45,156 nucleotides of DNA from Bacteroidales bacterium (GCA_031275285.1 JAISOY010000083.1:1-45156), one strand, 5' to 3'; numbered from the stretch's first letter, positions 25,833 through 35,198 are shown. Program-made: numbers and translations. The notes: generated from the sequence alone by a model not told the origin.

Positions 25833-26630
25833 ATGATTGATTTTCAGGAACTTTGCATGAAAGTATGTGAAGTGGCCAAAGAAGCAGGAACTTTCATCCG
25901 TAAGGAAGCGGATACGTTTTCATCGAAAAAAATTGAAGTAAAAGGGCTGCATAATTTTGTATCTTATGTGGATAAAGGATCGGAGCAGCTGATCGTGGAA
26001 CGGTTGCAACAACTGCTTCCTGAAGCCGGTTTCATTGCCGAAGAAGGTACCAATGACACCCGGGGAGATAGATATAACTGGGTTATCGATCCACTGGACG
26101 GGACTACAAATTTTATCCATGGATTACCCCCTTATGCCGTCAGTATAGGCTTATTGGAAGATAACCGTCCGGTAATGGGGGTTGTATATGAAGTGACCCT
26201 AAAAGAATGCTTTTACGCATGGAAAGATAGTGCCGCCTATCTCAACGGAAAGGAAATACGTGTTTCTGATAGGACTGTAGTACAGGATGCTTTGATTGCC
26301 ACAGGTTTTCCTTATTATGACTATCATCTAATGCGACCTTACATTGAATGCCTGGAATATTTTTTGAAGAATTCACATGGGGTAAGACGTCTTGGATCGG
26401 CAGCTACTGATCTTGCTTATGTTGCCTGCGGACGTTTCGAAGCATTTTATGAATATAGCCTCAGCCCATGGGATGTGACTGCAGGTGTGTTCATCCTGCA
26501 ACAGGCCGGAGGCCGGATCAGTGATTTCTCCGGTGGGGATAATTACATTTTCGGAAAAGAGCTGGTGGCTTCCAATGCACCTATTTTTGATGAGTTTTTA
26601 CATGTAGTGCAAAAATACCTACATAAATAA
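25833..26630 (+). CDS. Inositol monophosphatase family protein
   Basis: This 265-residue protein has all metal sites of the family: IAEEGTND (about 69-76), DPLDGTTNF (about 87-95) and SPWDVTAGVFILQQAGG (about 212-228). It is a magnesium-dependent, lithium-sensitive type phosphatase; bacterial members act on inositol phosphates, other sugar phosphates or PAP, or bind RNA polymerase like SuhB. Which applies is open. It starts with ATG 34 bases after a TACATTTG promoter element and is followed by an SDR gene after 18 bases, so both may be co-transcribed. Confidence 0.92.
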   Translation: MIDFQELCMKVCEVAKEAGTFIRKEADTFSSKKIEVKGLHNFVSYVDKGSEQLIVERLQQLLPEAGFIAEEGTNDTRGDRYNWVIDPLDGTTNFIHGLPPYAVSIGLLEDNRPVMGVVYEVTLKECFYAWKDSAAYLNGKEIRVSDRTVVQDALIATGFPYYDYHLMRPYIECLEYFLKNSHGVRRLGSAATDLAYVACGRFEAFYEYSLSPWDVTAGVFILQQAGGRISDFSGGDNYIFGKELVASNAPIFDEFLHVVQKYLHK

Positions 26631-26648
26631 TATGTTAATATAAAGAAA

Positions 26649-27428
26649 ATGAAAAAAATAGCTTTAGTTACCGGAGCAACGGCAGGCATCGGAAAGGCGA
26701 CTGCAGAAATTTTGGCATGCAACGGCTATAATCTCATTATTACCGGTCGTCGTAAAACGATACTTAACGAATTGAAAGGTGAATTGGGCGTAAAATTCAA
26801 ATGCGATGTTCTTGCCCTTAATTTTGATATTCGTAACCGTGAAAGTACAGAAACAGCCATAGACAAATTACCGGCTTCATGGAAAAAGATATCCGTATTG
26901 GTCAACAATGCCGGATTAGCAGCCGGATTGAGTCCGATTCAGGATGGATGGGTAGATGATTGGGATCAAATGATTGATACCAATGTCAAAGGTTTATTAT
27001 ACATTACCCGCAAAGTAGCACCTTTAATGGTCGAAGCCGGAAGCGGACATATTATCAATATTACTTCCATAGCTGCCAAAGAAGTATATGAGAACGGGAA
27101 TGTATATTGTGCGACCAAGCATGCGGTTGATGCGCTGACAAAGGGAATGCGCATTGACCTGCTGAAACACAACATAAAAGTCACATCAATTGCTCCCGGA
27201 ATGGTAAATACTGAGTTTTCCCTTGTCCGCTTCAAAGGAGATAAAAATCGGGCTGATAAAGTCTATGAAGGACTTGTTCCGCTTAATGCGGATGATGTTG
27301 CAGAGGCGATCTGGTTTGCTGTTTCAAGGCCTCCCCATGTCAACATTAATGATCTGTTGATCATGCCTACGGCGCAGGCAACCATTACTGCCACCTATAG
27401 AAAAGAGAGCAATGAGGTAAAGCGGTAG
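26649..27428 (+). CDS. SDR-family oxidoreductase (YdfG-like)
   Basis: This 259-residue protein is a classical short-chain dehydrogenase: the cofactor loop TGATAGIG (residues 8-15), a basic pair after the second strand (TGRRK) that favours NADP, NNAG, and the catalytic Ser in INITSIA with YCATK (Tyr and Lys about 155-159). The family includes YdfG, which reduces 3-hydroxy acids such as serine and 3-hydroxypropionate. It follows the inositol-phosphatase family gene by 18 bases. The exact substrate cannot be told. Confidence 0.92.
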   Translation: MKKIALVTGATAGIGKATAEILACNGYNLIITGRRKTILNELKGELGVKFKCDVLALNFDIRNRESTETAIDKLPASWKKISVLVNNAGLAAGLSPIQDGWVDDWDQMIDTNVKGLLYITRKVAPLMVEAGSGHIINITSIAAKEVYENGNVYCATKHAVDALTKGMRIDLLKHNIKVTSIAPGMVNTEFSLVRFKGDKNRADKVYEGLVPLNADDVAEAIWFAVSRPPHVNINDLLIMPTAQATITATYRKESNEVKR

Positions 27429-27589
27429 ATAGCTTCGTTTTGATTAGCTATTTATACTGGAAGTCGAGACAAAACCGATATTGATATTGATAAATTGTAA
27501 CCTTTTCAGGAGGTTTCTCGTATAAACATTTGTAAGTAATACAATATTTTGTAATTTTACTTTTTTATTTTTTAAGGGTTCTTCTTAAT

Positions 27590-27730
27590 ATGAAAAGAGT
27601 TTGTATCATTTTGGTTTTTTGTGTGTTCTCAGGAGTAGTGATGTCATCATGTGCTAGTAGTAAGCCTTGTCCGGCATATCGTTCTGTGTCAATGGTTGAG
27701 CAACCTGCTGATACCGTTTTTCCGGGATAA
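27590..27730 (+). CDS. Tiny lipoprotein, 46 residues
   Basis: A start-to-stop frame encodes a lipoprotein signal ending VMSSC (Cys21) followed by only 25 residues, CASSKPCPAYRSVSMVEQPA and a short tail. The KPCPAY motif after the lipid-bearing Cys occurs, as far as I recall, in other small Bacteroidota lipoproteins. It ends 70 bases before a predicted outer-membrane protein on the same strand and may act with it. The frame on the other strand is less convincing. Function unknown. Confidence 0.65.
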   Translation: MKRVCIILVFCVFSGVVMSSCASSKPCPAYRSVSMVEQPADTVFPG

Positions 27731-27800
27731 GTTAGGAGTCGTTTTTCTGTCCATTGCCCATCTCTTGATTTAGAATAAATATAGTTCATAACATCATTGT

Positions 27801-28640
27801 GTGAAAAAATATTTTACAGTTTTTATCTGTATAATAAATACTTCACTTGCAGTATTGGCTCAGGGTGAAATTGATCTGCAACCGAAGGTATTCTACCGCA
27901 ATGAGTGGTCTGTGGCTGCTATGCTTAATTCTAACGGATTTGGTGCTAATTATCGATATGGAAAAAGGATCAATGCCCGCAATAAACGGCTTTTTGAGGT
28001 CGACTTCGCATACATGAAGCATCCTAAGGAATCCAAAACTTATACGCCGGATGGTTCAAGGGTTGTCTACGGAAAAACTAATTTAGCATTTGACTTTCGT
28101 TTTGCTTTAGGGCGTCAGCATGAAATTTTTCGTAAATATGATGTAGGAGGTATCGCTATCCGTTATTTTTATAATTACGGGCCGGCAGTAGCTATGCTTA
28201 AGCCTATATATTACAATGTTGGGGAAGCAGTACAGGTACCCGGTAATCCTCCAATCACCGTAATTATGCCTTTGGACGATCCGGAAATTTTTGATCCGAC
28301 CTGGTATGGTAATAATATTTATGTGCTCAGCCGCTCATCCTTTTTTAAAGGATTCAATAAGATGGAATTTGTTCCCGGTGTTTTCGGGAAATTTGGGATC
28401 AATTTTGAATATAGCAAGCAGGACCGGATCATACATGCGTTAGAAGCTGGTTTTATTATAGAAGCATTTGCAAAAAAAGTTAAAATACTGAACCTTGACG
28501 ATCCTCCTACCTATTTGGATAAAGTCGCTAAAAATCAGCAATTTCTATTTACATTATTTGTCAGCTATCGTTTCGGGCGAATCGTCGATCCGTATGAGGT
28601 GAAGAAAAAACGTGAGCGTTCTAAAGAGATTAGTTATTGA
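27801..28640 (+). CDS. Predicted outer-membrane beta-barrel protein
   Basis: This 279-residue protein begins with GTG and a signal peptide (cleavage near LAVLAQG, about residue 21). The mature part has alternating hydrophobic and polar strands ending in aromatic residues (FEVDFAYM, LAFDFRFALG, FLFTLFVSYRFG), the pattern of a small beta-barrel. After the last strand a basic tail (KKKRERSK) follows. I do not recognise a named family; it seems to be a conserved Bacteroidota protein. The tiny lipoprotein upstream and the tRNA pair downstream are the neighbours. The start is inferred from the signal peptide. Confidence 0.65.
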   Translation: MKKYFTVFICIINTSLAVLAQGEIDLQPKVFYRNEWSVAAMLNSNGFGANYRYGKRINARNKRLFEVDFAYMKHPKESKTYTPDGSRVVYGKTNLAFDFRFALGRQHEIFRKYDVGGIAIRYFYNYGPAVAMLKPIYYNVGEAVQVPGNPPITVIMPLDDPEIFDPTWYGNNIYVLSRSSFFKGFNKMEFVPGVFGKFGINFEYSKQDRIIHALEAGFIIEAFAKKVKILNLDDPPTYLDKVAKNQQFLFTLFVSYRFGRIVDPYEVKKKRERSKEISY

Positions 28641-28698
28641 GCCTCTTGAAGTAACCTCGCCTGAGTCATATTTTTTCCATTTTTTTTTCTAGTTTTCT

Positions 28699-28728
28699 TT
28701 TGACAAATATATTTTTGTTCTATCTTTG
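28699..28728 (+). promoter_or_regulatory. tRNA promoter
   Basis: TTTG at 28699-28702 and TATCTTTG at 28721-28728 with an 18-base spacer fit the Bacteroidota promoter, 22 bases before the tRNA-Gly gene. Confidence 0.75.
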
Positions 28729-28750
28729 TCGCGTCAAAAATGAAACACCT

Positions 28751-28823
28751 GCGGAAATAGCTCAGTTGGTAGAGCATAACCTTGCCAAGGTTAGGGTCGC
28801 GAGTTCGAGTCTCGTTTTCCGCT
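28751..28823 (+). tRNA. tRNA-Gly (GCC)
   Basis: The 73-base cloverleaf has a perfect acceptor stem (GCGGAAA with TTTCCGC), D-arm AGCTCAGTTGGTAGAGC, anticodon loop TTGCCAA with GCC, and T-arm with GTTCGAGTC. The 3' CCA is not encoded. A second tRNA follows after 35 bases and both seem to share a promoter and terminator. Confidence 0.95.
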
Positions 28824-28858
28824 CTGATTTTTCCCGAAAATTCGGGATTTTTTATAGA

Positions 28859-28944
28859 GCCTTGGTGGTGGAATTGGTAGACACGCGGGACTTAAAATCC
28901 CGTGGGCAGTAATGTCCGTGCGGGTTCAAGTCCCGCCCGAGGTA
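28859..28944 (+). tRNA. tRNA-Leu (TAA)
   Basis: The 86-base cloverleaf has a long variable arm (TGGGCAGTAATGTCCGT), anticodon stem CGGGA/TCCCG around loop CTTAAAA (anticodon TAA), and T-arm CGGGTTCAAGTCCCG. In the acceptor stem G1 faces T72 and T5 faces G68 (wobble pairs). Discriminator base A; CCA is not encoded. A strong terminator follows. Confidence 0.94.
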
Positions 28945-28951
28945 CACAAAT

Positions 28952-28984
28952 AAAAAAGCTTGCGATATGGTCGCAAGCTTTTTT
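28952..28984 (+). terminator. Terminator after the tRNA pair
   Basis: A 14-base arm AAAAAAGCTTGCGA pairs exactly with TCGCAAGCTTTTTT around TATGG. The T-run is part of the descending arm. Confidence 0.9.
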
Positions 28985-29323
28985 ATTTTCTACAACACGA
29001 TCAACATAAAACAGAAATTGATGCGATTTTTGAAATGTAGAAAAAGAGTACTGGTCATAGGCGGATTTGTTTGTGGAAAATATTATCAAATATATTGATA
29101 ATGAGTATATTATTTTCCGGTCATTTATATGGAAAAGATCACCTGTATTAAAAATTTGAAGAAAAACCCAGTAAATAATAAATTGTCTGTATATCTGATA
29201 TTTGCAATAAATGAAAATCAAACAACCATTTAATGGTTCAAAATTTGGTAATTATTTATTAACTTTGACAGATTTTTAGGCTATGATAGTAGATAGCACA
29301 GAAATCAATAAACATAATTGAAT
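28985..29323. other. Intergenic stretch before the DUF5106 gene
   Basis: About 340 AT-rich bases without a credible gene. TAACTTTG at 29260-29267 fits a -7 element, 57 bases before the next start, but no -33 partner is at the usual distance. Confidence 0.45.
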
Positions 29324-30790
29324 ATGAAAATTCTGTTATTTTGTAAAAATATTTTTCTCTTGTCCTTCCTGACAACAATTTCTGTTTTTTCTCAAGGGTA
29401 TGAAATTAAAATATCTTTAAAAAGCAAAAATGATACAGTGATGCTGGGACATTATTTTGCTAAAAGAGATATGATGATTCCTGATGATACAGTGGTTCTG
29501 GATAAATCAGGAACCGGAATCTTTAAAGGAAAAAAGAAACTGGATCGAGGGGTCTATTTCATCATTAATGATCAAAAGCAACTTTTCGATATTATAATAG
29601 GCGATGAACAGAAATTTGAGATATTGGTAGATACTGCCGATATGCTAAATAAAACCCGGTTTAAATCCTCTATTGAAAATGATGTGTTTTTTGGTTTTCA
29701 GCGTTATAACATTGAAAAATCCATAGAAATGCAGCAATTGCGTCAGGAATTTGAAACTGCTACGGAAGAACGAAAGAATGCAATACGTATCCGGTTACAG
29801 GAAATGAATAAAGAACGGATTGAGTATATTCAACAAACGATAGATGCCCATAAAGGCTTATATGTAAGTAAGTTTTTAAATTCACTTGTTCCAATAGACA
29901 GTAAATTGCCTGATTATCCGCGTGATGCAGAAGGCAATATTACTGATTCCACGTACCTGTACCGATGGTACAGGTCACATTTTTTCGACAATTTTGATAT
30001 TTATAATCCGGATATGTTACGTACTCCTTTGTATGAGGAGAAGTTAATGGAATATATGACCCGGGTCATTCCGCAGCATCCCGATACCATTTGTGTAGAA
30101 GCAGATAAAATATTGGCAAAGACGAAATCTAACGATGATATTTTCAGGTGTGTACTCGTGTCACTATTTAATTACTACACCAAAAGTAAAATAATGGTAC
30201 ATGAGAATGTATGGGTACATTTGGCGGATAAATGGTATATTCCTAATGCAACATGGAGTACTGCCGATTATATCGAGACATTAAAAAAAGAAGTAGAAAA
30301 AAGAAGGTACAACCTGATTGGTATGATGGCTCCTCCGATGGAAATGCTGATGGCTTTACCTCCTGATCATTTCAGGGCGGCAGCATTGGATACTGCTATT
30401 AAATTTGACTTATATGCAGGTGTGAACATACAGGATTTTCGTAAGAGCCTGAAAGGGAAATATACCGTTATTTTATTCTGGGACTATGCATGTAGCCATT
30501 GTAAAAAAGTAATTCAGGACCTGTTTCAGGTATACGAAGAGTATAAAGACAAGGGGTTGACGGTAGTTACTGTACAAACTGTAATATCCAGAGAAGCCAA
30601 AGGAAAATGGATTGATTATATTAATGAGCACCAATTTTTCGGTTGGACCAATGCATGGAGTCCGTTCAGTAATAAATATCGGGATCTGTATGATGTTTCT
30701 ATGACTCCGATTATATTCCTGCTTGACGAAGATGAAAAGATCATTGGAAAACGTTTGGTTCCGGAGCAAATAAAAGATTTTATTGAATAG
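29324..30790 (+). CDS. DUF5106/TlpA-like thiol-disulfide protein
   Basis: This 488-residue protein has a cleaved signal peptide (near SVFSQG, about residue 24), an N-terminal DUF4369-like beta domain (about 25-120), a helical DUF5106-like middle and a C-terminal thioredoxin fold with the redox pair CSHC (in WDYACSHCKK, about 388) and cis-proline VSMTPIIFLL. Such proteins act in the periplasm or on the cell surface in thiol redox control; the partner is unknown. ATG at 29324 is preferred over TTG two codons upstream. No neighbour gives a pathway. Confidence 0.85.
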   Translation: MKILLFCKNIFLLSFLTTISVFSQGYEIKISLKSKNDTVMLGHYFAKRDMMIPDDTVVLDKSGTGIFKGKKKLDRGVYFIINDQKQLFDIIIGDEQKFEILVDTADMLNKTRFKSSIENDVFFGFQRYNIEKSIEMQQLRQEFETATEERKNAIRIRLQEMNKERIEYIQQTIDAHKGLYVSKFLNSLVPIDSKLPDYPRDAEGNITDSTYLYRWYRSHFFDNFDIYNPDMLRTPLYEEKLMEYMTRVIPQHPDTICVEADKILAKTKSNDDIFRCVLVSLFNYYTKSKIMVHENVWVHLADKWYIPNATWSTADYIETLKKEVEKRRYNLIGMMAPPMEMLMALPPDHFRAAALDTAIKFDLYAGVNIQDFRKSLKGKYTVILFWDYACSHCKKVIQDLFQVYEEYKDKGLTVVTVQTVISREAKGKWIDYINEHQFFGWTNAWSPFSNKYRDLYDVSMTPIIFLLDEDEKIIGKRLVPEQIKDFIE

Positions 30791-30795
30791 TGAAA

Positions 30796-31008
30796 ATGAC
30801 CGGTATTGAATTCAAGTATAAAAAAACGATCAGATACCGGGAAGTTTCCGGAGATTCAATGTTTACGGGAATAATGTTTGAATTCGTGGCATTGACATAC
30901 ATAGCCAATTTGGTATATGAGGGCCTTATGTCTCCTGGTAAATCCGATGATATGGTTTTTCTTGACAACAATTCCAGTTTTTTTCATGAATTACGAAAAT
31001 TCTTTTAA
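30796..31008 (+). CDS. Possible small protein, 70 residues
   Basis: An open frame starts 5 bases after the DUF5106 stop (ATG 30796). It encodes a mixed, partly hydrophobic protein (FTGIMFEFVALTYIANLVYE in the middle) with no recognised motif. The rest of the roughly 315-base gap to carA is otherwise empty. It may be real and coupled to the gene before it, or chance; a frame of similar length exists on the other strand. Confidence 0.25.
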   Translation: MTGIEFKYKKTIRYREVSGDSMFTGIMFEFVALTYIANLVYEGLMSPGKSDDMVFLDNNSSFFHELRKFF

Positions 31009-31105
31009 TGAGAATACCCTTTTATGTCCATAGGTCAGGACCATATTATAAGCCAGATGATGAGCATATTATATATTTATCAGAGAATTGTAAACAATTA
31101 ACATA

Positions 31106-32188
31106 ATGACAGACATCAAGATTATTTTGGAAGATGGGACCGAATACACTGGAAAATCATTCGGATACAAAGGATCAGCAGCAGGCGAAGTAGTATTTAA
31201 TACGGCCATGACAGGATATCCGGAAAGCCTTACGGATCCTTCTTATAAAGGACAGATTTTGGTTTGTACCTATCCTATTATTGGGAATTATGGCGTGCCG
31301 GGAAATGAAACGGAAAATGGAATGCCTAAATATTTCGAATCTGATGGAATTCATATTTCAGCATTGGTAGTGACTGACTATACGGCTAATTATAGCCACT
31401 GGAGTGCAACCAAAAGTCTGGCCGAATGGATGGAAGAATATAAGGTACCGGGAATATATGGTGTAGATACTCGGGCATTGACCAAACATCTCCGCGAAAA
31501 AGGTACTATGCTGGGAAAAATAGTGTACCAAAATCAGGATGTCCCATTTTATGATCCATATGAAACCAACATGGTGGATATGGTTAGCTGTAAGGAAAAA
31601 ATGGTATATGGAAATGGAAAATACCGTATTGTGCTGATAGATTGCGGAGTAAAATATAATATCATTCGCGATTTAATCGCGAATGGTGCCACAGTGATCA
31701 GAGTACCATGGGATTATGATTTCCTGAATGAAGATTATGATGGATTGTTCATTACCAATGGTCCTGGCGATCCCATTAAATGCGAAGTCACGATAAAGAA
31801 TATTGCTAAGGCTTTTAAACGTGATGAACCCATGATGGGTATTTGCTTGGGGAATCAGATAATGGGACTGGCTGCAGGTGCGGAAACATATAAATTGAAA
31901 TATGGACATCGTAGCCATAACCAGCCGGTGCAGCAAGTTGATACCAATACTGCATTCATTACAGCCCAGAATCATGGTTTTGCAATCAATCTTGATACAC
32001 TGTCGGATGAATGGGAGCCATTCTATATCAACCTTAATGACCGGACTAATGAAGGTATCCGTCATAAAACGAAACCTTTCTTTTCGGCGCAGTTTCATCC
32101 TGAAGCTTCAGGAGGAGCTACAGATACGGAATATATGTTTGGTGTATTTATTGATGAAGTAAAAAAATATAAATCAATAAATAAATAA
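31106..32188 (+). CDS. carA: Carbamoyl-phosphate synthase small subunit
   Basis: This 360-residue protein has the CarA N-terminal domain (EVVFNTAMTGYPESLTDPSY, about 29-48) and a class I glutamine amidotransferase domain with nucleophile GICLGNQ (Cys247) and the pair His331 and Glu333 in FHPEASGG. It supplies ammonia from glutamine to the large subunit to make carbamoyl phosphate for pyrimidines and arginine. The large-subunit gene carB is not in the window, so the genes are split or carB lies elsewhere. An S41 protease gene follows after 47 bases. Length and motifs are normal. Confidence 0.96.
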   Translation: MTDIKIILEDGTEYTGKSFGYKGSAAGEVVFNTAMTGYPESLTDPSYKGQILVCTYPIIGNYGVPGNETENGMPKYFESDGIHISALVVTDYTANYSHWSATKSLAEWMEEYKVPGIYGVDTRALTKHLREKGTMLGKIVYQNQDVPFYDPYETNMVDMVSCKEKMVYGNGKYRIVLIDCGVKYNIIRDLIANGATVIRVPWDYDFLNEDYDGLFITNGPGDPIKCEVTIKNIAKAFKRDEPMMGICLGNQIMGLAAGAETYKLKYGHRSHNQPVQQVDTNTAFITAQNHGFAINLDTLSDEWEPFYINLNDRTNEGIRHKTKPFFSAQFHPEASGGATDTEYMFGVFIDEVKKYKSINK

Positions 32189-32235
32189 TCATATAGGAAT
32201 TAAGTTTCTAATTTCTGTTTTTGATTATATAGTAT

Positions 32236-33912
32236 ATGCATTTTAACCAACGAAAAATAAAAATCAGTATCCTTCTGACGGTTGTAGTCATCATCACATC
32301 CGTATCATTTGTACAACTTTCCGATCGGGAATTTCAGATTGTAAAAAACATGGACATCTTTTTTAATTTGTTCCGTGAAATTAATTTGTTTTATGTGGAT
32401 GATACCGATCCTGAAAAATTGATCGAAAAAAGCATTGAAGGAATGTTGGAAACGTTAGACCCGTATACCACATTCATTCCTGAATCGGCTATGGAAGATT
32501 ACAAAACCGTGACTACCGGTCAATATGCAGGCGTAGGCCTTCTTGCCCGGAATATGGATAATTCCGTTGTCATTATCGATATTTCAAAAGGTTCCCCGGC
32601 AGATAGAGCAGGACTGAAAATAGGTGATGCATTATTGAAAGTAAATGGAGAATCGGTTACCGGAAAAGATGAAATTGCGATCCATGAGTTATTCAGTGGC
32701 GCCCCGAATACGAAGTTACAGATTACTTACCAACCGGTATCTTCAAAAAAAGAAATCAGCAAGGAACTCGTCCGGGAAATGATTTCTATTCCTAATGTCC
32801 CATATTACGGAACGTTGGATTACCCCCAGAATAAGATTGGTTATATTCGTTTATCCAATTTTTCCACTAATGCAGGAAAAGAAGTTAAAGATGCTTTCCT
32901 TGCATTAAAAAAGAACCATCAAATCGATTATCTGGTATTGGATGTTCGCAGTAATCCCGGAGGGCTGTTGCTTGAGGCTGTGGATGTGGTCAACCTGTTT
33001 ATCAAACGCGGGCAGGAAGTGGTCAGCACACGGGGGCGTATTAAGCAGTGGGATAATATATATGTGACACGGCACGAACCTGTCGATACAGTCATTCCTT
33101 TAGCGGTGATTGTAAACCGTTCTTCTGCATCCGCTTCGGAAATCGTTGCTGGAGCTATCCAGGACTTGGACAGGGGTATCATTGTGGGGCAACGAACTTT
33201 TGGTAAAGGTTTGGTACAGGCTACTCGTCCCTTGAGTTATAATACTCAACTGAAAGTAACCACCGCAAAATACTATATTCCCAGTGGACGTTGTATCCAG
33301 GCGCTGGATTATACCCATCGTGAAGCCGATGGTAGTGTAGGATATATTCCTGATTCGTTGATCCGGGAATATAAAACATTGAAAAATAAAAGAATCGTTA
33401 AAGATGGAGGAGGAGTAAGCCCGGATATTGAAGCGCTTCCGGAAACACTCAGCCGTATAGCAGTTACATTATATATGCGCCATCTTATTTTTAATTATGC
33501 TACCTTATATACACAACAACATGATTCGATTTCTTCTGCCAGGACTTTTGACATTACCGATCAAGAATATGATAAATTTTTGGAATACTTGAAAGATAAA
33601 TCTTTTGATTATCAAACGGAAACAGAATCAACCTTTCTTAAATTAAAGCAACTTGCAGGAAAAGAAAAATATTTGGAAGATGCAATGCCTGAATTTGATG
33701 CGCTTCAGGAAAAACTGAAACATGACAGATTCAAGGATTTAGAAATCCATAAAGAGGATATCAAAGAATTATTGAGCGAAGAAATTGTTTCAAGATACTA
33801 TTATGGTTCGGGAAAAATAGCCAATACTATACGGAAAGATACGCAGATCCGGGCAGCATTGGATGTGCTTACCGAAACAGATAAGTATCAATCAATATTA
33901 AATGTAAAATAA
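32236..33912 (+). CDS. S41-family C-terminal processing peptidase
   Basis: This 558-residue protein has an N-terminal membrane anchor or signal (about 11-28), a PDZ domain (about 90-170, VVIIDISKGSPADRAGLKIG) and an S41 catalytic domain. The Ser/Lys dyad is Ser299 in RSSASASE and Lys324 in FGKGLVQ, 25 residues apart as in tail-specific proteases. It should cut protein C-termini in the periplasm. The about 190-residue C-terminal extension is helical, as is usual in Bacteroidota members. It follows carA by 47 bases and precedes lpxI by 39, possibly as one transcript. Confidence 0.94.
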   Translation: MHFNQRKIKISILLTVVVIITSVSFVQLSDREFQIVKNMDIFFNLFREINLFYVDDTDPEKLIEKSIEGMLETLDPYTTFIPESAMEDYKTVTTGQYAGVGLLARNMDNSVVIIDISKGSPADRAGLKIGDALLKVNGESVTGKDEIAIHELFSGAPNTKLQITYQPVSSKKEISKELVREMISIPNVPYYGTLDYPQNKIGYIRLSNFSTNAGKEVKDAFLALKKNHQIDYLVLDVRSNPGGLLLEAVDVVNLFIKRGQEVVSTRGRIKQWDNIYVTRHEPVDTVIPLAVIVNRSSASASEIVAGAIQDLDRGIIVGQRTFGKGLVQATRPLSYNTQLKVTTAKYYIPSGRCIQALDYTHREADGSVGYIPDSLIREYKTLKNKRIVKDGGGVSPDIEALPETLSRIAVTLYMRHLIFNYATLYTQQHDSISSARTFDITDQEYDKFLEYLKDKSFDYQTETESTFLKLKQLAGKEKYLEDAMPEFDALQEKLKHDRFKDLEIHKEDIKELLSEEIVSRYYYGSGKIANTIRKDTQIRAALDVLTETDKYQSILNVK

Positions 33913-33951
33913 ATTATCGAGTCTACGAATAGAACCAAAAAACAATCTACT

Positions 33952-34776
33952 ATGTCAGAAATTAAAAAATTAGGAATGCTTGCCGGAAGTGGTATGATGC
34001 CGGTAGAAATCATTAAGTATTGCAAACAAAAAGGGATCGACTTATTTGTAGTAGGTCTGGAACCATTTGCCAATGAAGATGTTTTTGCCGATTTACCTCA
34101 CACTATGGCAAAACTTGGAGAAGCAGGTAAGATAGTTAAAGCACTTAAAGGATATGGGGTGCAGTATGTGGTCATGGCAGGGGGAATCAAACGCCCTTCT
34201 CTGAAAGAATTGATTCCTGACTGGGAAGGAATGAAAATTATGGGTAAGCTGGCCATCAAAAAAATGGGTGATGATAGTATGTTCAGGGCTATCATTCATG
34301 AATTTGAGAGTCGTGGATTTAAAATTGTGGGTATTGAAGATGTAATTCCTGAAATGCTGTTTACAGAAGGGATTTACGGAAAGGTGAAGCCTTCTGATGA
34401 CGATATGGATGATATCAAACGTGGCATTGAAGTAGCCAAAGCCTTAGGGAGTGTAGATGTCGGACAGGCAGTTGTTGTTCAGGAAGGAATGGTACTTGCC
34501 GTCGAAGCCGTCGAAGGAACGGATAATATGCTTTCCCGTGCTTCGATGTTAAAGAAATCAGGAAAAGCGCCTGTAATGGTGAAAATTAAAAAGCCCGGGC
34601 AGGAGGTACGGACAGATATGCCTGCAATAGGTCTACAATCCATAGAACAGTTGAAAAAATACGGCATGAAAGGTATTGCCGTGGAATCAGGGGGGATACT
34701 TTTGATTGAAAAAGAAGAGGTGATCAAAATGGCTGATGAGTCAGGGATCTTTATTATCGGAATGAATATTGATTAA
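33952..34776 (+). CDS. lpxI: LpxI-type UDP-2,3-diacylglucosamine pyrophosphatase
   Basis: This 274-residue protein fits LpxI (DUF1009): N-terminal LGMLAGSGMMPVEI and C-terminal domain with DVGQAVVVQEGMVLAVEAVEGTD and MPAIGLQSIEQL. LpxI cleaves UDP-2,3-diacylglucosamine to lipid X and UMP in lipid A synthesis, in place of LpxH. It stands between an S41 protease gene and a small membrane protein gene, not in the usual fabZ-lpxA-lpxB cluster. Motifs appear complete and length is normal. Confidence 0.88.
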   Translation: MSEIKKLGMLAGSGMMPVEIIKYCKQKGIDLFVVGLEPFANEDVFADLPHTMAKLGEAGKIVKALKGYGVQYVVMAGGIKRPSLKELIPDWEGMKIMGKLAIKKMGDDSMFRAIIHEFESRGFKIVGIEDVIPEMLFTEGIYGKVKPSDDDMDDIKRGIEVAKALGSVDVGQAVVVQEGMVLAVEAVEGTDNMLSRASMLKKSGKAPVMVKIKKPGQEVRTDMPAIGLQSIEQLKKYGMKGIAVESGGILLIEKEEVIKMADESGIFIIGMNID

Positions 34777-34794
34777 TTTCTTATAGAGAATTTG

Positions 34795-35124
34795 ATGAGT
34801 ACTTTTCTATTGTCAATAGCCATCGGATTTGGAGTCGCAGTACTTGATATTGTTCCAATGGTTTTGCAACGATTGCCCACCTATATGACTATAGCCGCAT
34901 TTATTCATTATTTTTTTATTTCTATCATCATCATTAATATAAAGCTGCCCTATATCCCGTGGTGGATGCAAGGAGGGTTAATCAGCCTGACCCTGATCAC
35001 ACCCTTGATGATACTTATTGGGCATACGGATAAGAAACCACTGCCTGGTATCCTCATAAGCGCGCTTGTATTGGGGACATTGGTGGGATTTGCCGGATAT
35101 GTGTTGCGGTGTGATTATTTTTGA
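34795..35124 (+). CDS. Small four-helix membrane protein
   Basis: This 109-residue protein has about four predicted membrane helices (about 2-20, 30-46, 57-77, 85-102) and little soluble sequence. I do not recognise a named family; it seems to be a conserved small membrane protein. The ATG at 34795 is preferred over TTG just before it. It follows lpxI by 18 bases and probably shares its transcript. The purB promoter region follows. Confidence 0.7.
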   Translation: MSTFLLSIAIGFGVAVLDIVPMVLQRLPTYMTIAAFIHYFFISIIIINIKLPYIPWWMQGGLISLTLITPLMILIGHTDKKPLPGILISALVLGTLVGFAGYVLRCDYF

Positions 35125-35198
35125 TGTAACATCTTGAATAAATGCAGGGAGAATGTTGGTATGTGAAAGTGTTTTTTCGCATGTTCATTCTTTTTTCA

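Noticed and set aside
27565-27789. 74-codon frame on the minus strand
   Set aside because: It overlaps the tiny lipoprotein frame, which has a convincing lipoprotein signal; the minus frame has no recognisable feature.
28700-28912. 70-codon frame on the plus strand
   Set aside because: It runs through the tRNA-Gly gene and into tRNA-Leu and encodes tRNA sequence, so it is not a protein gene.
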